The position numbers were made by a program, and so were the translations under genes. A stretch of 64,000 nucleotides of DNA from Paraconiothyrium sp. Pb-2020 (lineage: Eukaryota; Ascomycota; Dothideomycetes; Pleosporales; Didymosphaeriaceae). The DNA is taken from positions 1,583,768 to 1,647,767 of the forward strand of contig JAJUBI010000007.1 of NCBI GenBank assembly GCA_022419385.1. The letters are read 5' to 3'. Shown piece after piece: positions 23,539 through 35,705 of this stretch (the stretch's first letter is position 1; every line of letters begins with the position of its first letter). The notes under the pieces were generated by a model. The model was given only the letters and a program-made list of their open reading frames with translations, did not search any database and had not been told where the DNA came from.

Positions 23539-24312
23539 ATCTAGAAAATTGAACCTGCTCATGGTCAAATACAAACTCTATCGTCTTGCAATTCTCCCGG
23601 CGAATTCCCAATTTTTAAATAAACTTGTGTGCATCCGTTAATATTATGTTTCCCAACACACTAGAAACTAGGGATCTGAAAATATGCTATTGGCCAACAC
23701 GACATCTGCCAACAGTAACAGGGGCACATCAGAAGTCTACGAGGTCCTGCCTCAACACAATGAGCTTTACTCCGCAACTCATACATCACATCTCTTATCG
23801 TGAATTCACACATGTCATAATGCGTCAACCTGCTGACATATTCGGTGTAAGGCTCCTACTTCCTTTAGCCCATCGTCGACCAACTATGCATCATACGCGC
23901 ACAACAAGTGCAGCCTGATACAACCAGTACTTTGCGATCGCACTCATTCTTATCGATATCACGTTACAGTAGCTTCGGTCGAGTCGTCGCGGAACCAGGA
24001 TGCAGGTGGGGTAAACAGGGAAAACATTTGCCGTGCCCACTAGGATTGTAGATGCACTTATAACACCATTACAGAAACGGAATAGAATGTCAATTACGCC
24101 AGCCTTTAGCATGAATACTGGATCGAATTGGTTGCCAGAAGTAATAGTTCACGGGCATATGAAGGAGATAAAGCGAGCATCAAGCGCAGTCTTTATGCGT
24201 AGTCACAGGCACACAGCGGCTAGGCGCTTCCGTGCCATAGGTATTGGGTATATGTAAGGACGTCACTCAATTCTCCCCCCGACCCCAATCGACCGTTCTT
24301 GAAACTATCACC
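23539..24312. other. AT-richer intergenic stretch
   Basis: No coding signal is seen. The right end is the promoter of the P450 gene. Confidence 0.5.
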
Positions 24313-25971
24313 ATGTCGTCCGCGACAGAGACGCCTCTGTTTGCGTCACTCACACCTCTCAACATCCTTCTCTTCGCCATCTCCCTGCCCGTTTTGTCAT
24401 TTACTTACCAAATAATTTACTACCGCTTCTTCCACCCTCTTTGCAACTTCCCCGGACCCTTCTGGGCTTCCGTAACCCGCCTCTGGATTGCATATCACAA
24501 CATTCTTGGCGACGAATGCGAGCTCGAGCTCGCCCTGCACAAGAGATATGGCCCGGTGCTGCGCATCACTCCCACCCTGCTACTCGTCTCGGATGCAACA
24601 AAACTGCCCGAGGTCTACAGTCGCCAGGGGAACAAATCAAACCATTACATTACCGGCAGCTTTGGTGAACAAGAGAGTCTCTTTAACATGAAGGAGCACA
24701 AGGTGCATGCGCATTTCCGCAAGATCGCGGCGGGACCGTATGCGTTCAGTAACATCAAGAAGATGGAGCCTCTTGTGGATTTGCGTATCACTCAATGGCT
24801 TGCACGACTATCCAGTCTTTTTGCAAAAAAGGGTCCGTAAACATACATGGTGTTAGCACCGTTCATACGCACGTGCTGATAAGAGTCCTTAGACCAAGAA
24901 TTCGACTTCGCCCCCTGGGCCGTCTACATGGCCTACGACATCATCAGCGAAATCGGTTTCGGCGCCCCCTTCGGCTTCGTCGAAAGCGGCACCGACGTCG
25001 GCGGCCTGATTCAGGGTTTCCACGACGGGCTACTCCCCTTCGGACTCATGGCGCGGCTCTGGCCGTTCACGAATTTCATCAAGAAAACGCCGCTGGGGAA
25101 ATACCTCGTTGCGAAGCCGGAGGACAATTCGGGGATTGGCATGCTCATGCGATTCCGCGATAAGTTGCTTGCGCAGCGGCTGAAGGATGTAGCAGAGGGA
25201 AATATTGAGAGGGTGGATCTGTTGCAGACGTTTATTGATGCGAGGGATGATGAGGGGAAGCCGCTTGAGATCGAGTATATCAAGGCGGAAATCTTATTGG
25301 TATTGTTGGCGGGGGCGGATACGACAGGGACGGCGTTCCAGGCTATGATGGCATATATCATGGGTAACGACGGCGTGTACGACACTTTGATGAAGGAAAT
25401 CGATACGTGTACAGAGAAGGGGTTGCTGAGTGAGATGCCGCAATATGATGAAGTTTTGCAGCATTGCCCGTATTACGTTGCTTGTGTGAAGGAGAGTATG
25501 CGGTAAGTGAAAAGTCTATGCTCTCAATGCAGACGGGCTGCTGATAGCTGCTACAGTTTGTGTCCGTCAGCGCCAAACATATTTCCTCGTCTCACTGGTC
25601 CAGCTGGTCTCCGACTCAATGGCCAATTTGTCCCACCCAATACCGAGATCACATGCAATCCTTGGCTTGTTCATCGCGACAGCAACATCTACGGACCCGA
25701 CGCCTGTGACTTCCGTCCGGAGCGGTGGCTGGGTGATGAAGAGAGCGTGAAATTGTACAACAAATATAACATGGCGTTCGGGTACGGAGCGCGTGTGTGT
25801 CTGGGAAAAGATATCGCGCTCATGGAGTTATACAAAGCACCATTAGAGTTCTTCAGGTCGTACAGGCCTAGGATTAACAAGCAACATCCAGGACGGTTCG
25901 TTGTCAAGGGCGGTGTGGGGTTCTGGGAAGATATGTTATTAAGAATCGAGAGAAGGAAGGAGAAGGCCTAG
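24313..25971 (+). CDS. Cytochrome P450 monooxygenase
   Basis: Three exons (24313-24832, 24893-25502, 25557-25971) encode 514 residues. A hydrophobic N-terminal anchor (residues about 13-35) is followed by the Pro-rich hinge. The I-helix has AGADTT near residue 313, the K-helix ExxR is ESMR (completed by splicing), then FRPERW, and the haem loop is [10 protein letters not shown] near 452-461 with its cysteine ligand. The protein should be an ER-bound, haem-thiolate oxidase. The general pattern resembles pisatin demethylase-type fungal P450s, but family assignment is tentative. The first intron is unusual: keeping frame requires a GTCCGT donor at 24833, while a better GTAAAC donor 4 nt downstream would break the frame. 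The gene converges on an MFS transporter. Confidence 0.9.
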
Positions 25972-26432
25972 GTTGCTAGAGATCAAGCCCAATACAGCTT
26001 CAACGTCTAGATTGATTTGAGCAGTCGAAACGCAGGATAAACATCCTCCGGCGCTACCAACTGCGATGCCAATGGACATGTATGTTTGTGGAGCACCGTG
26101 ACACATTCTTTCAAAGCTAGACATTGATGTTAACGACTATAAGTTGCTTGACCCGTCATGCGGTGTCTAAATTCTTGTGGTCGTATGCAAAAAGACGTAA
26201 GGCTGGGTTAATGCACGTATTTCTGCGGAATGCATGGCTCCCTTTCTGCTTTGTGTACTGTTAGTGCGAATAGATCAAGCATTGGAGGTTGAGCTCCTTC
26301 ATGAACAGCTCACGCTTGCAAATCTGCTACATATAGCACATCTTAACGTGCCTTACTGACCTTCCTACATGAGCTTCGAGGTACCTAGTGCTACCCACTC
26401 TCATTCAAGTGGCCATTGGTCAGGGGTGCTAT
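25972..26432. other. Intergenic stretch between convergent gene ends
   Basis: This is a 461-bp region between the P450 and MFS stop codons. It presumably holds both 3' UTRs. I see nothing else. Confidence 0.5.
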
Positions 26433-28329
26433 CTAAGCAACCTCGACATTCTTAATCGTTCTTCTATGCAACCTTGCAAGCCAAGTCCTGCTCATGAAGA
26501 TGCGAATCCTCTTGCCCCAGAACATGAATATCAACAGCACCAGGTTATTTGCTAGCAGAACGGCCGCAAAGATACCGGATATCGTGACTGCAAACCCATT
26601 CGCGAGGATCCAATCCAGAAGATAGATGCCCATGCCGAAACTAATCGCCTGTTTACCCAGGTTCATCGCGATGAGCATCTCGGATGTATTAGCATTATAC
26701 GAATCAACTGCGTATGCGAGGGTGAAACTGAAGTAGAAGAGCGCGCCCCATTGATCCATTGCAACGCCGAAAAAGTACGCGATCCAGTGAAGGTTGTTCT
26801 GGGCGGCGAGACCGTACAGAATCACTCCTGCAGGCGCTATGATCATGGCAGGAAGCATGACGCCGAGGCGCATTTCAGCTTCGCGAATGCCACCATTCTT
26901 ACGGGTGTAGTGAGCGGCGAGACGATCAGAAGATGAGAGGAATGGCAGAGCTAACAAGAAACCTAGTAACGTGGCGATCGTAATGAGTCCGCTGTTGGTC
27001 TCGCTCCAACTGTATGGAGGAGCAGTGATCTTGAGCGGAAACGTATAGTTGAAGGCCAATGCGCCGAGCCCAATGTAGATGCCGAATGAAGTAGCCACCC
27101 ATAGCACTTGAGGAACGAGAAAGTAGGTAAAGGAGCGAGGAATCATGATCCAGAATTCCTGTTCGTGATCGACGCCATTCCAGACTTTGAGCTGTTGTGC
27201 GAAGGTTTTGCGGGGTGGGATCGAGGAGGCAAACTCGGTATGCGAGGAGTCGGCGACCTTATCCGTGGTCAAGGTAAGTTGCGGAGAAGTTGCCGGCGAT
27301 ACGCGCTTGTAAGACGTCTCTTCTACTACAAAGAACGCCACTATGAGGAGTGCGACCGCAAAGGCGAATACGACATAGAAGTATAGTTTCCAGGAGTAGC
27401 CTCCCGCAAGCATGTATCCAGCGTATAGAGGCCCCGTAGATCCCAAGCAAAGCGCGACTACAAATGATTAGCCTTGAAAAAGTAAAGTGGTATGGGACAT
27501 GACACATACTAGTGTAATAACCAATACGCAAGCCACGTTCGTGCAGAAAGAACACATCGTTGACCAGCTGGACAGGTAGAGCTTCGCAAACCCCGGAACC
27601 GAACCCATGGATAATGCGACAGGCCATGAGTCCTCCAAAAGTAGTTGCCTGGGATGCGCCAATCAGGCCTGCGCAGAACTGCGACCCATGATTAGTTTTT
27701 GCATTGAGGTGCTTCTTCTGGCTTGACGTACGAACACCATGGATATCAGCATGACTGGACGACGTCCAATCTTGAGGTATAGCGGTACTAGTATCAACGA
27801 CCCTGTGCCAGTCAGCCAGAACTTCTTATATCCAAACTCCAATTTGAACACACCAAAGCCAAATGCAAGATTCGGGTACGACACAAGGTCAGAGGCCTTT
27901 GTCGGGGAAATGCCAAACTCTTTCGCATATAGACCGATGTACACAGACGGTCCTAAAAGCGCACAGTTGCCGAGAAAACTGTATAGGGCGCAAACGAGCA
28001 AGATCATCGATTTTTTCCATGCCGGCCACTCCCGGAGTTAGTTACAGTGTACTCGAGCTGATTTTGAGGGAACGTACTTGTAAGGGATCGTTGGGGTCCT
28101 CCGCCGGGACGGGATATAACGCCTGGCCAAAAGCTGTGTCGTCCCCCTCTGCGACACTGTCAACATTTGCGCAAGTGTTGCAAATTAGTATGACACTGAC
28201 CTGCAGCTCGAAGATTGACCGTCCCGGGCAAATCTTCTTCATGTGCGTGACTGAAGCTGATCAGCGTGCTGCGTTGGTCTCAGTCCAAGCCCACAGTACT
28301 AACCTATGAACCAGATGTCCTGGAGCCAT
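26433..28329 (-). CDS. MFS transporter, 12-TM DHA1-like
   Basis: Seven exons (28329-28304, 28250-28201, 28148-28078, 28028-27854, 27802-27732, 27678-27510, 27457-26433) join in consistent phase to give 528 residues. The spliced N-terminus carries DLPGTVNLRA and DPNDPLQWPAWKK, typical for this fungal transporter group. SLILVPLYLKIGRRPVMLIS is the loop 2-3 motif. A central cytosolic loop around 225-270 is followed by six more helices, including SWSETNSGLITIATLLGFLLALPF. It is probably a plasma-membrane exporter or permease with an unknown substrate. It converges with a P450, so the two could act on the same compound, though that is inference. Confidence 0.88.
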
Positions 28330-31300
28330 AATTTCGATTCTCAATGTGTAAGGTGAATCGATGTACAATTCCGGAGTTCAGGGCCAAGCCCACCTTTCTA
28401 CTCCAGACCCCAGTTGCTGTACCCCGGCACTTGCTGCAAGACAATTTGCCGATCGCTTATATACGCATTAATAGGTCCCCAGCTATACCCGTTCGCCCAA
28501 TGCGCCAGCTCTAGATCGGCATGGTAGTAATTGGTATTTGCGATAATGTTGGTAGGGCGTATATTAACCGCTGCACCAGGCCCAAAGAAGCAAGAGGCGC
28601 GCTGATCGGTGGGGATCGCGTAGCGGGAACGAATGTGGAGGCTGGGATGGAATGTGGGATATAGCATCGCAGTGAGACGCTATTTAGCAGTCGGTAAGAC
28701 TAGAGCTATATGCATCTCAACGTATAATCAGGCGCCCAGGGCTAAGATATGCGTACGTAGGATTGTAGATGCAGCACTGCATCTAGTTCAGCGGGAAACG
28801 TGGACACAGGCGTCCATCCGGATTGTCGTGGAGAGTGAGAAACTGCCTCAGTCTGACCCCACAAATGCCCAGGGAACCGTCCACTTCACTAGTGGGTTCC
28901 GTCCGATCCCCGACCCAGAACTGGCAAACGTGAACGAGTCCAGCGTCACGAGAGAGCTAGAAGCCCCACCGGAGGTTTTTCCCGTCGAAGCTACAGATAT
29001 GTTTCTACGGTAGTCCAAAGAAAGGCAACTTTACCTGATGCACCACAGTGGGCTGATGTTGAAAGCTAAAACATGCGCCAAACGCTACCGAACCCAGTAT
29101 CCTTATGTGGAGATTAAGGTCGGCTACATCTAGAGGGACTCTAGTTTAGAACAACATACTGGATAATGCGTCTTCCAAGCTGTGGCTGCCTACTGAATGA
29201 CTGACCCGACTCGTTTTTCTTGAAGCTGTATTGATACCTTTGCGCGTAAGCTTGCTTAGGTGGGACCCTTATGGGCGATTAAATGATCTCGCTCGAGGTA
29301 CACACGTGTAAAGACCTCTGTATCTATCTCAGTCATGTAGGCCAAACTAAATGGGTATTCAAACTAAATCTATCGTCCTATATAGCGTGGTATATGTATG
29401 AAAGTACTTTTGTATGTATTGATGCGTGAGGCATTCAATAAGGGCATAGGATAACTATCAAATGGAAATATGTCCGCCGGACGCGTGCAGGTGCATTGTA
29501 GATCAGATGCTTCATAACCAAAGACTGAGCTGCATTGAAACTGGCCGTTGTGAGGATACCGAGTTGCCATATCCAACACTGGGGCTGATTTGATAGAGAA
29601 AGTGAACAGGCGTACAAGATTCACCGATCTGCCTCCTGCCTTCATTTGCTGTGTGGCATGTCGTCAGACTAGCTCCTCCTCATGCGAGTAACAGCACAAT
29701 CGTAGCATACGGGATACGCCCCATCAATTCAAACGTGTTACACCAGATTTCCTGACCGCACGAGGGTGGTGACGTGTGGATCGCATGATGTCCAGCTGAT
29801 CCGAAAGCAGCACCGCGAGCGTGACATGCACAAACCATGAAAAGTGCATTGCAGCATTGCAAGTTGATTGTAATTTTGGTAATAAGGTAAGCTATAGACA
29901 CTAAAAGATGATAAGGTACCATATGTTTGAAGCTCGCAGTGAGGGACTGAGACGGGCTCCCATATGGTTTGGTCACATCAACATTCTTAAAGGCGAGGCG
30001 TGAAGGAGAACACTGAAGAGCGATACAATGAGGCAATCCTGCTCGCCAACTGTCGACCGTGAGGATGTCAAGGAAAGCTATTTAAGAGCTGGAGTGGTGG
30101 CGTTCAGACCAAATTCAGTAGACACAGCGCAGTGGTACCGGAAGTCCACCACAAAAGCACTAAAGTGTGCTGGAAATGGATCTGGTAGCCAGAGACCATG
30201 GAACGGGATGACCTAGAGCTAGGGCGGTCCGGTACAGACTGGGCATTGGACGACAATGAACCCGTTCCCTCGGCAAACCGAGCAGGGGTTCTTGCGGATG
30301 CTACTGCTGCGCGATAGTCAGCAAAAGCGTTCAAAGCAAACATGAAGAAGCAACAAAGGTGTGATGATTGAAATTAGCATCGAGAGAAGGCGTTAATTTT
30401 GCACTGCAGCTCGGTGCTAGAATAAAGGTGGCTTACGGATGTCCTTTGCACTCATGGCAGGTACCAATATAAGGATTTTCGCAAGGTACCAGATGCCCAG
30501 ACAGACAGTAGAGAACTGTTTTCTGGAGAGTTGTAGAGGATGTAGTAGGCATGCTAAGTATCGAGGGCTGTCGATGCACCTGGAAGACCGAGTATGTCGA
30601 ATAAGTGGAGTCGCGATGGGCGATATGTTACGCAAGGACAGATACACTTCGATGTTCCTGTTTGCTGCTAGACCTCGGAGGCATTCAGGTTCATATACAA
30701 TGCAAGTCATCAAACTTGCTCACTGCCGATAATTATCGCGCCACTGACGTGCCGAATCTGAACAAGTGTTCGTTGCCATTCATTTTTTCGTGGAAGGAAA
30801 AGGTTTCGGTCAATTAAAACTCGTAAAAAAGTCACAAAGTTACACCACGATCGACGCACGGGTGTATTTACTTATTGTTGTGTACCAGCGTCCCAAAGGC
30901 CGTACCTACCCTTGGCAATTGTCACTTTTGTACGACCTTTTTGGGCCTCTCGTGAAGATAGTGGAAATTTACAGAAAAAGAGGCCCAATCAGCCCTAGGA
31001 TGTGCAGTGATCAGATGACCAGATCGTGACCGACCAAGGCATGTGCAGGTGCCCGACGCTTATCTTCCGACGTAGGTCGCCTGATACACTCGTAACTTTA
31101 CCAAACCATAGAACAGGAGCTGTAACCTTCTGAAACAAGCACGCTGCAGCGAAACTCGGAAGCTGAAGCTCGTGGAGAGTCTAACCCTTCTTAGACACAT
31201 GTGCATCGATTGGACCGATGCAGACCGCTTCCGGAGGTGTGTGCGCGTAGAAACACGTTCTTCGCTTGAAGACCCTGCATCAACTTGACATTGGCGATCT

Positions 31301-32492
31301 CGGGACAGCGGCTCCGCACAGGTATACCCCAATGCCTGCAATCGATATAAAGACCAAGTATGCCAAGCGTACAAAGCGGTCGATGGGGTAGTTTGAGCCG
31401 CCAGTTCCAAGAACCAGGGACAAGGATCGGGAAGTGGTTTATCAGGAACTTCGACCACTCATTGCTCCATATACTGACCACAACTCCCAGTAACTTGGAA
31501 AGTTTTACCCATCCACAGCCGGTTTCACGAGATAGACTTGTACTTGCGCCGGAACTCGGAGACCGTTAGCGTGGTCCTGGATCGGTGAATCGGTACCTAT
31601 GGTACAAAATTAGGCATCCTGGTGGAACTACGACAGCATTGGTGTGGAACATCGAAGACCCTGATGTTTTTTTGATGACAGAGCACTGTAGATGTAGAGA
31701 CCAGTGAATGAAACTCAGCGAGCGACGTCCTCTCCCTGAAGTAGTCATACTGTTTACTTCTCGATAATCTTTGATACCGCCATATAGGTGGTGACTGAAC
31801 CGGTAATCGACATCTGTACGTAGAACTGAAGTATTCATTGAGGAAATACTTCCCAACATAAGAGAAAAAACGATTAACGAGGCTCGTGCAATGTAGTCAC
31901 ATTGTCATTACAAGCCTGCACTTCGTTATCACTAAAACGACTAGTTTTTCGCGGTAACAGTTTCCGATGCAAGATTCACGGGATGAGTGTGACGGTGGCG
32001 CCACCTAGAAAGTTGGTGCATCTGTTGCCTTGTGATCTGGTCGAAAACTTGAGAACAGTAAACCCATTTGGATCGGTCCAGAGTCCAGGTAAGTCGATAG
32101 GCAGTCTCACATAGCTGCTGCCCAGATGCAAATGTCGTGACACCGGCTCTTACGTCTCACGCTCAATTGTGTACCATAGAAGATGGCTCGCGCTCACCAA
32201 ATTATGCTTCTGTATGGCGGAGCATGCGTGGGCATGGTATTGCGAAAGCACACATGGAGTGCGAAGATCAGGAACAGGGAGCGGAGTAGGGGTGCCAAGA
32301 CGCTAGCATTCTCGTCGGACCGACTTCAGGTTTACCACGTCGAAAGATCTCCTCACTTACTGTACCACCACATCAGGTCTAAATCACATTGGGACAAGAA
32401 GGGTTCAGAAAGCTATGGACAACGCGTTCGTTATTGTATACATAGCTCCCTAGCTGTTGTCTTACAGAGGTGTCGGCCTATTGCTGCCCCTA
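28330..32492. other. 4.2-kb gene-poor stretch
   Basis: This is the longest region without a supported gene. Two short protein-like frames lie near its left end: 28398-28667 (minus, ATG start, 89 residues) and the last 60 codons of a plus-strand frame ending at 29013. Neither has a recognisable domain. The remainder is AT-richer, with stops in all frames. It could be decayed mobile or gene sequence, but I see no terminal repeats. Confidence 0.5.
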
Positions 32493-34393
32493 CTACTGCC
32501 TCGCCTTGATCACATCTGCAGCCTTCTCACCAATACCATACATTGTAGCTTGCAAGTGGCAAGAAGGGATAATGGGGATTATGGAAGCATCAATAATGGA
32601 AAGGTGCTGTGTTCCGTACACTAACAGAGTGCTGTCGACGCAACCACCATTCTCCTCCGGCATCATTGGGCACGAAGCTGAGGGGTGCGACAAAGTCGGT
32701 GCTACCGAGGCTTTCGCCAACAGAGCTGAGAAGATCTCCTCATCGGAAGTGTAGTTGGCGCCAGGAACAGTCTCGCCGTGGACGAGTTCCGAAAGTTCAG
32801 GACGGTTCCACACACTGCGGAAGAAACGCGTACCAATACCAAGGATCTGCTTGTCAACAGGGTTCATGAAAGCGTTGAACTGGATGGTGGGAGGTCCGGT
32901 CGGGTTCGAAGCATTCAGGTGAATGATACCACGCGAAAGGGGCTTCTCGACACCGACAAGCCCGTAAGCACCATCCGGAGGAACCGGGAACTCAGCCACG
33001 GCAGCATCCTTGCGCTGAAACAAGCCAGCAATGATCTCTCGCTGAGCAGCGAATCCCTTCAGCAGCTTGGTGCTGTTGCGGTAAATGGTAGGGAGATATG
33101 AAGCAGCTGACTGGTTGCTGAGGCTCGCAACGACTGCGTCAACCTCAGAGGTCATGTCTGGGAGGGAAATGAAAGCCAGAGCGTTACCGCGCGCGTAGGT
33201 GTAAGGCCCAGTCTTGTGCTCTACATACTCTTCCCATGCGGAGGCGTTGAAAGTGGCATTGGTCGTAAGAGAGTTTACGTTAGGGAATGCCTTGGATGTG
33301 GTGTTGAAGATAACAGTTCCGTAAGGGTGGTCCTGGAAATTGGAGCCAACGCCATCGTTCGCGTACCTCACGTTGACACCAGCCGCTTCGAGGACTGACT
33401 TGGGACCTACTCCGCTGATCTGCAGCAGCTTAGGTGTCTGAACCGCACCCGCTGCCAGGATAACCTCCTTCTTCGCGAAAACAACGGATGTCTTATTGTT
33501 CGCGTCCTGGATCTCGACACCTCGCGCCAAAGTTTCCTGGGCCTCGTCCCATACGATTTTCTGTGCGGTGGTCTTTGTCCAGACGTGGAGGTTGGTACGG
33601 TTGACGATAGGGTCGTAGTACGCGTAACGAGCGTGCGCCCGGCGACCAGTCTTCTTGTCCATGGTGTTTCCAAACCACGAAGGACCAACAGCTCCAGCGT
33701 TGCCGTCGACGGGAACGCTGACACCGGAGGCCTTCCAAGCCGCCCAATACTCGTTGATATCAGCATATTGGGTGTCAGTGATACTGACACTCAAAGGTCC
33801 GTCGCCGTACGTGTCCGGATCCCAGGTGATGTTGAAGGCTTCCGCCACCTCTGCCGAAGGAGGCTGGAAGGTCGTACCCTTGATGAAGTAGGGCTCCATT
33901 CCGGCCCATCCCCATCCCTCGTTACCGAGCGCCTCCCAGGCGTCGTAGTCAGCCGCATTGCCCCTATCATAGACCATGCCGTTGATAACGGAACCGCCAC
34001 CGAGAACTTTACCCACGTTCACATTGTAGGTCTTGTCGCCAAGCTGGGCCTCGGGTTGGGTCGTGAAACCGGTCCATTTCAAGGGAGCAGCAGCCGCAAT
34101 GTCGTTTGCCTTATACGGTATCGTATTCCCCTGGGTATCGATGTTCTCACCAGCTTCAATAACCAAGATGGTTTCTAATTTGCATGTTAGGATCAGGCTT
34201 CCATCAGTCCAACAGACATACTGTTCTTGTCTTCTGACAATCGATTTGCCACCACCAGACCGGTGATACCTCCGCCAACGATTACGTAGTCATACTTGAC
34301 TACAGTAGTAGCATTGCTCGAGCAGGAAGAAGCAGAAATAAAAGTGAGAAGCGCCGAAACGATTGGTACGGCCACCCGCGAGAAGACAGCCAT
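32493..34393 (-). CDS. Secreted GMC-family FAD oxidoreductase
   Basis: Exons 34393-34222 and 34174-32493 flank a 47-nt GTATGT...TTAG intron. The start is the ATG of MAVFSRVAVPIVSALLTFIS, which begins a clear signal peptide; the upstream in-frame codon is TTG. The protein has about 617 residues. DYVIVGGGITGLVVANRLSE is the FAD-binding fold, GKVLGGGSVINGMVYDRG is the first GMC signature, AAGAVQTPKLLQISGVG is the second, and SIIDASIIPIIPSCHLQATMYGIGEKAADVI holds the C-terminal active-site histidine. Many N-x-S/T sites agree with secretion. The family oxidises alcohols or sugars with release of H2O2 (aryl-alcohol oxidase, glucose oxidase and dehydrogenase types). The substrate here cannot be told. 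Confidence 0.9.
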
Positions 34394-35705
34394 CTGGACC
34401 CAAGTCAAGATCAACGAGAGTATACTGGGGCGCAGGATGCGGCACAATTAACAGTGGGTGGGTCAACGTATGGCATGCCTTCGACTTCTTATATGTCTAG
34501 AGCGCGGCGAAGCTACTGGTAAAGCTGTGCGCCAAATCCACACATGGTACATGCCACGTGCTGGCGTGTGCAGGAGTCAGCACTTTGCCTGGGGGCATTC
34601 AGAACTTGAGTTTTTGCCATGCACCACTTCGTCGGGCGATTGCCGGACTGGGGTATAACAGGTGCCCACCTTTAAAGTGCCGACCTGAGGATTAGGGTCG
34701 TCCAACCTCAAAAGGGTCTTCGTACCGCTGTTGCCGCGTACTATGGTAGGCAGCGCTGACTGCCCGCCACTGTCCACCTCCGCGGGCACTTACTTGTCAT
34801 TTCAACGGGTCGTGCCGAGAGCGACCTTCGAGAGAAGCTCAAACGGTAGCTTGAGGCTAGAGGAGGCGAGACGATATCTAGAACTGTTTCTGAATCGGTT
34901 GCGCCGGGTCTGCGGGTTTCATGACTCGGCGCCACATGCTTTGCGGGAAGTGGACTGGGATTGTTGGCTCATGGGAAACTGTCGCCCCGTAATTTCCAGA
35001 TTGTTGGATGGCCTGGTGGCGTACCCGGAGAGAAGATGCCAGGAGCCGAATACGCTAGTTTGCTCGGTCTCGGCTGCTTTACCGAGTGCGGCATAATCCA
35101 CGCTGAACTCCACTTACACTAACGGCGTAGCAGTGCAACGAAATCTACGTAACCCTTGTCTCTCAATGGGATTGATTGATAGGTCCACCTTTCGTCAATT
35201 TTCCGCAAATGAGAATGGAAAGACGAAGGTTCGAGACAAGTTGGGCCTGACACTCCATCGAACTTCTGAAAGGATTTGAATCCACTCCATGGTGAGATGG
35301 GCAGATTGTCAGTCTTGTCAGTGGACCTCGTGGGGCTGACGCCCGTGTCTGTACGTACGTTTACTGGACAGACACTTCGATGGGTCGCCTCGGTCGCACC
35401 TTCTCACCGCGAGACTCCATGGGATTGCATGTCACCTGTTCGGTCGCAGCGATACCCTGCCGCTTCGTCGAATATCAGGGTCGGGCCCAGCTCCTTGATC
35501 ATATTCTGACGGCGGCCCCTAAGATGCGGGAAGAACCACTTATGACTTGCGGGAACGCCTGCTGTCTCCCGTAACAGTTCACGATCATCGTCTTGCTGTC
35601 CAGCGTCCGGTCCACACTTTGCATTGAGTAAGTTGTGTCTTTGAATACCCTTTGTTCCGGGGACATAGGGCTACTATTGATAGATAGCTGATCGAGGTAG
35701 TCACG
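34394..35705. other. 1.3-kb intergenic stretch between divergent genes
   Basis: This contains the promoters of the GMC gene and the second PTH11-like gene. The open frames in it start at non-ATG codons and lack domains. Confidence 0.5.

Noticed and set aside
33585..34178. 197-codon open frame antisense to the GMC oxidoreductase
   Set aside because: The sense frame has full FAD and GMC signatures; the antisense frame has none.
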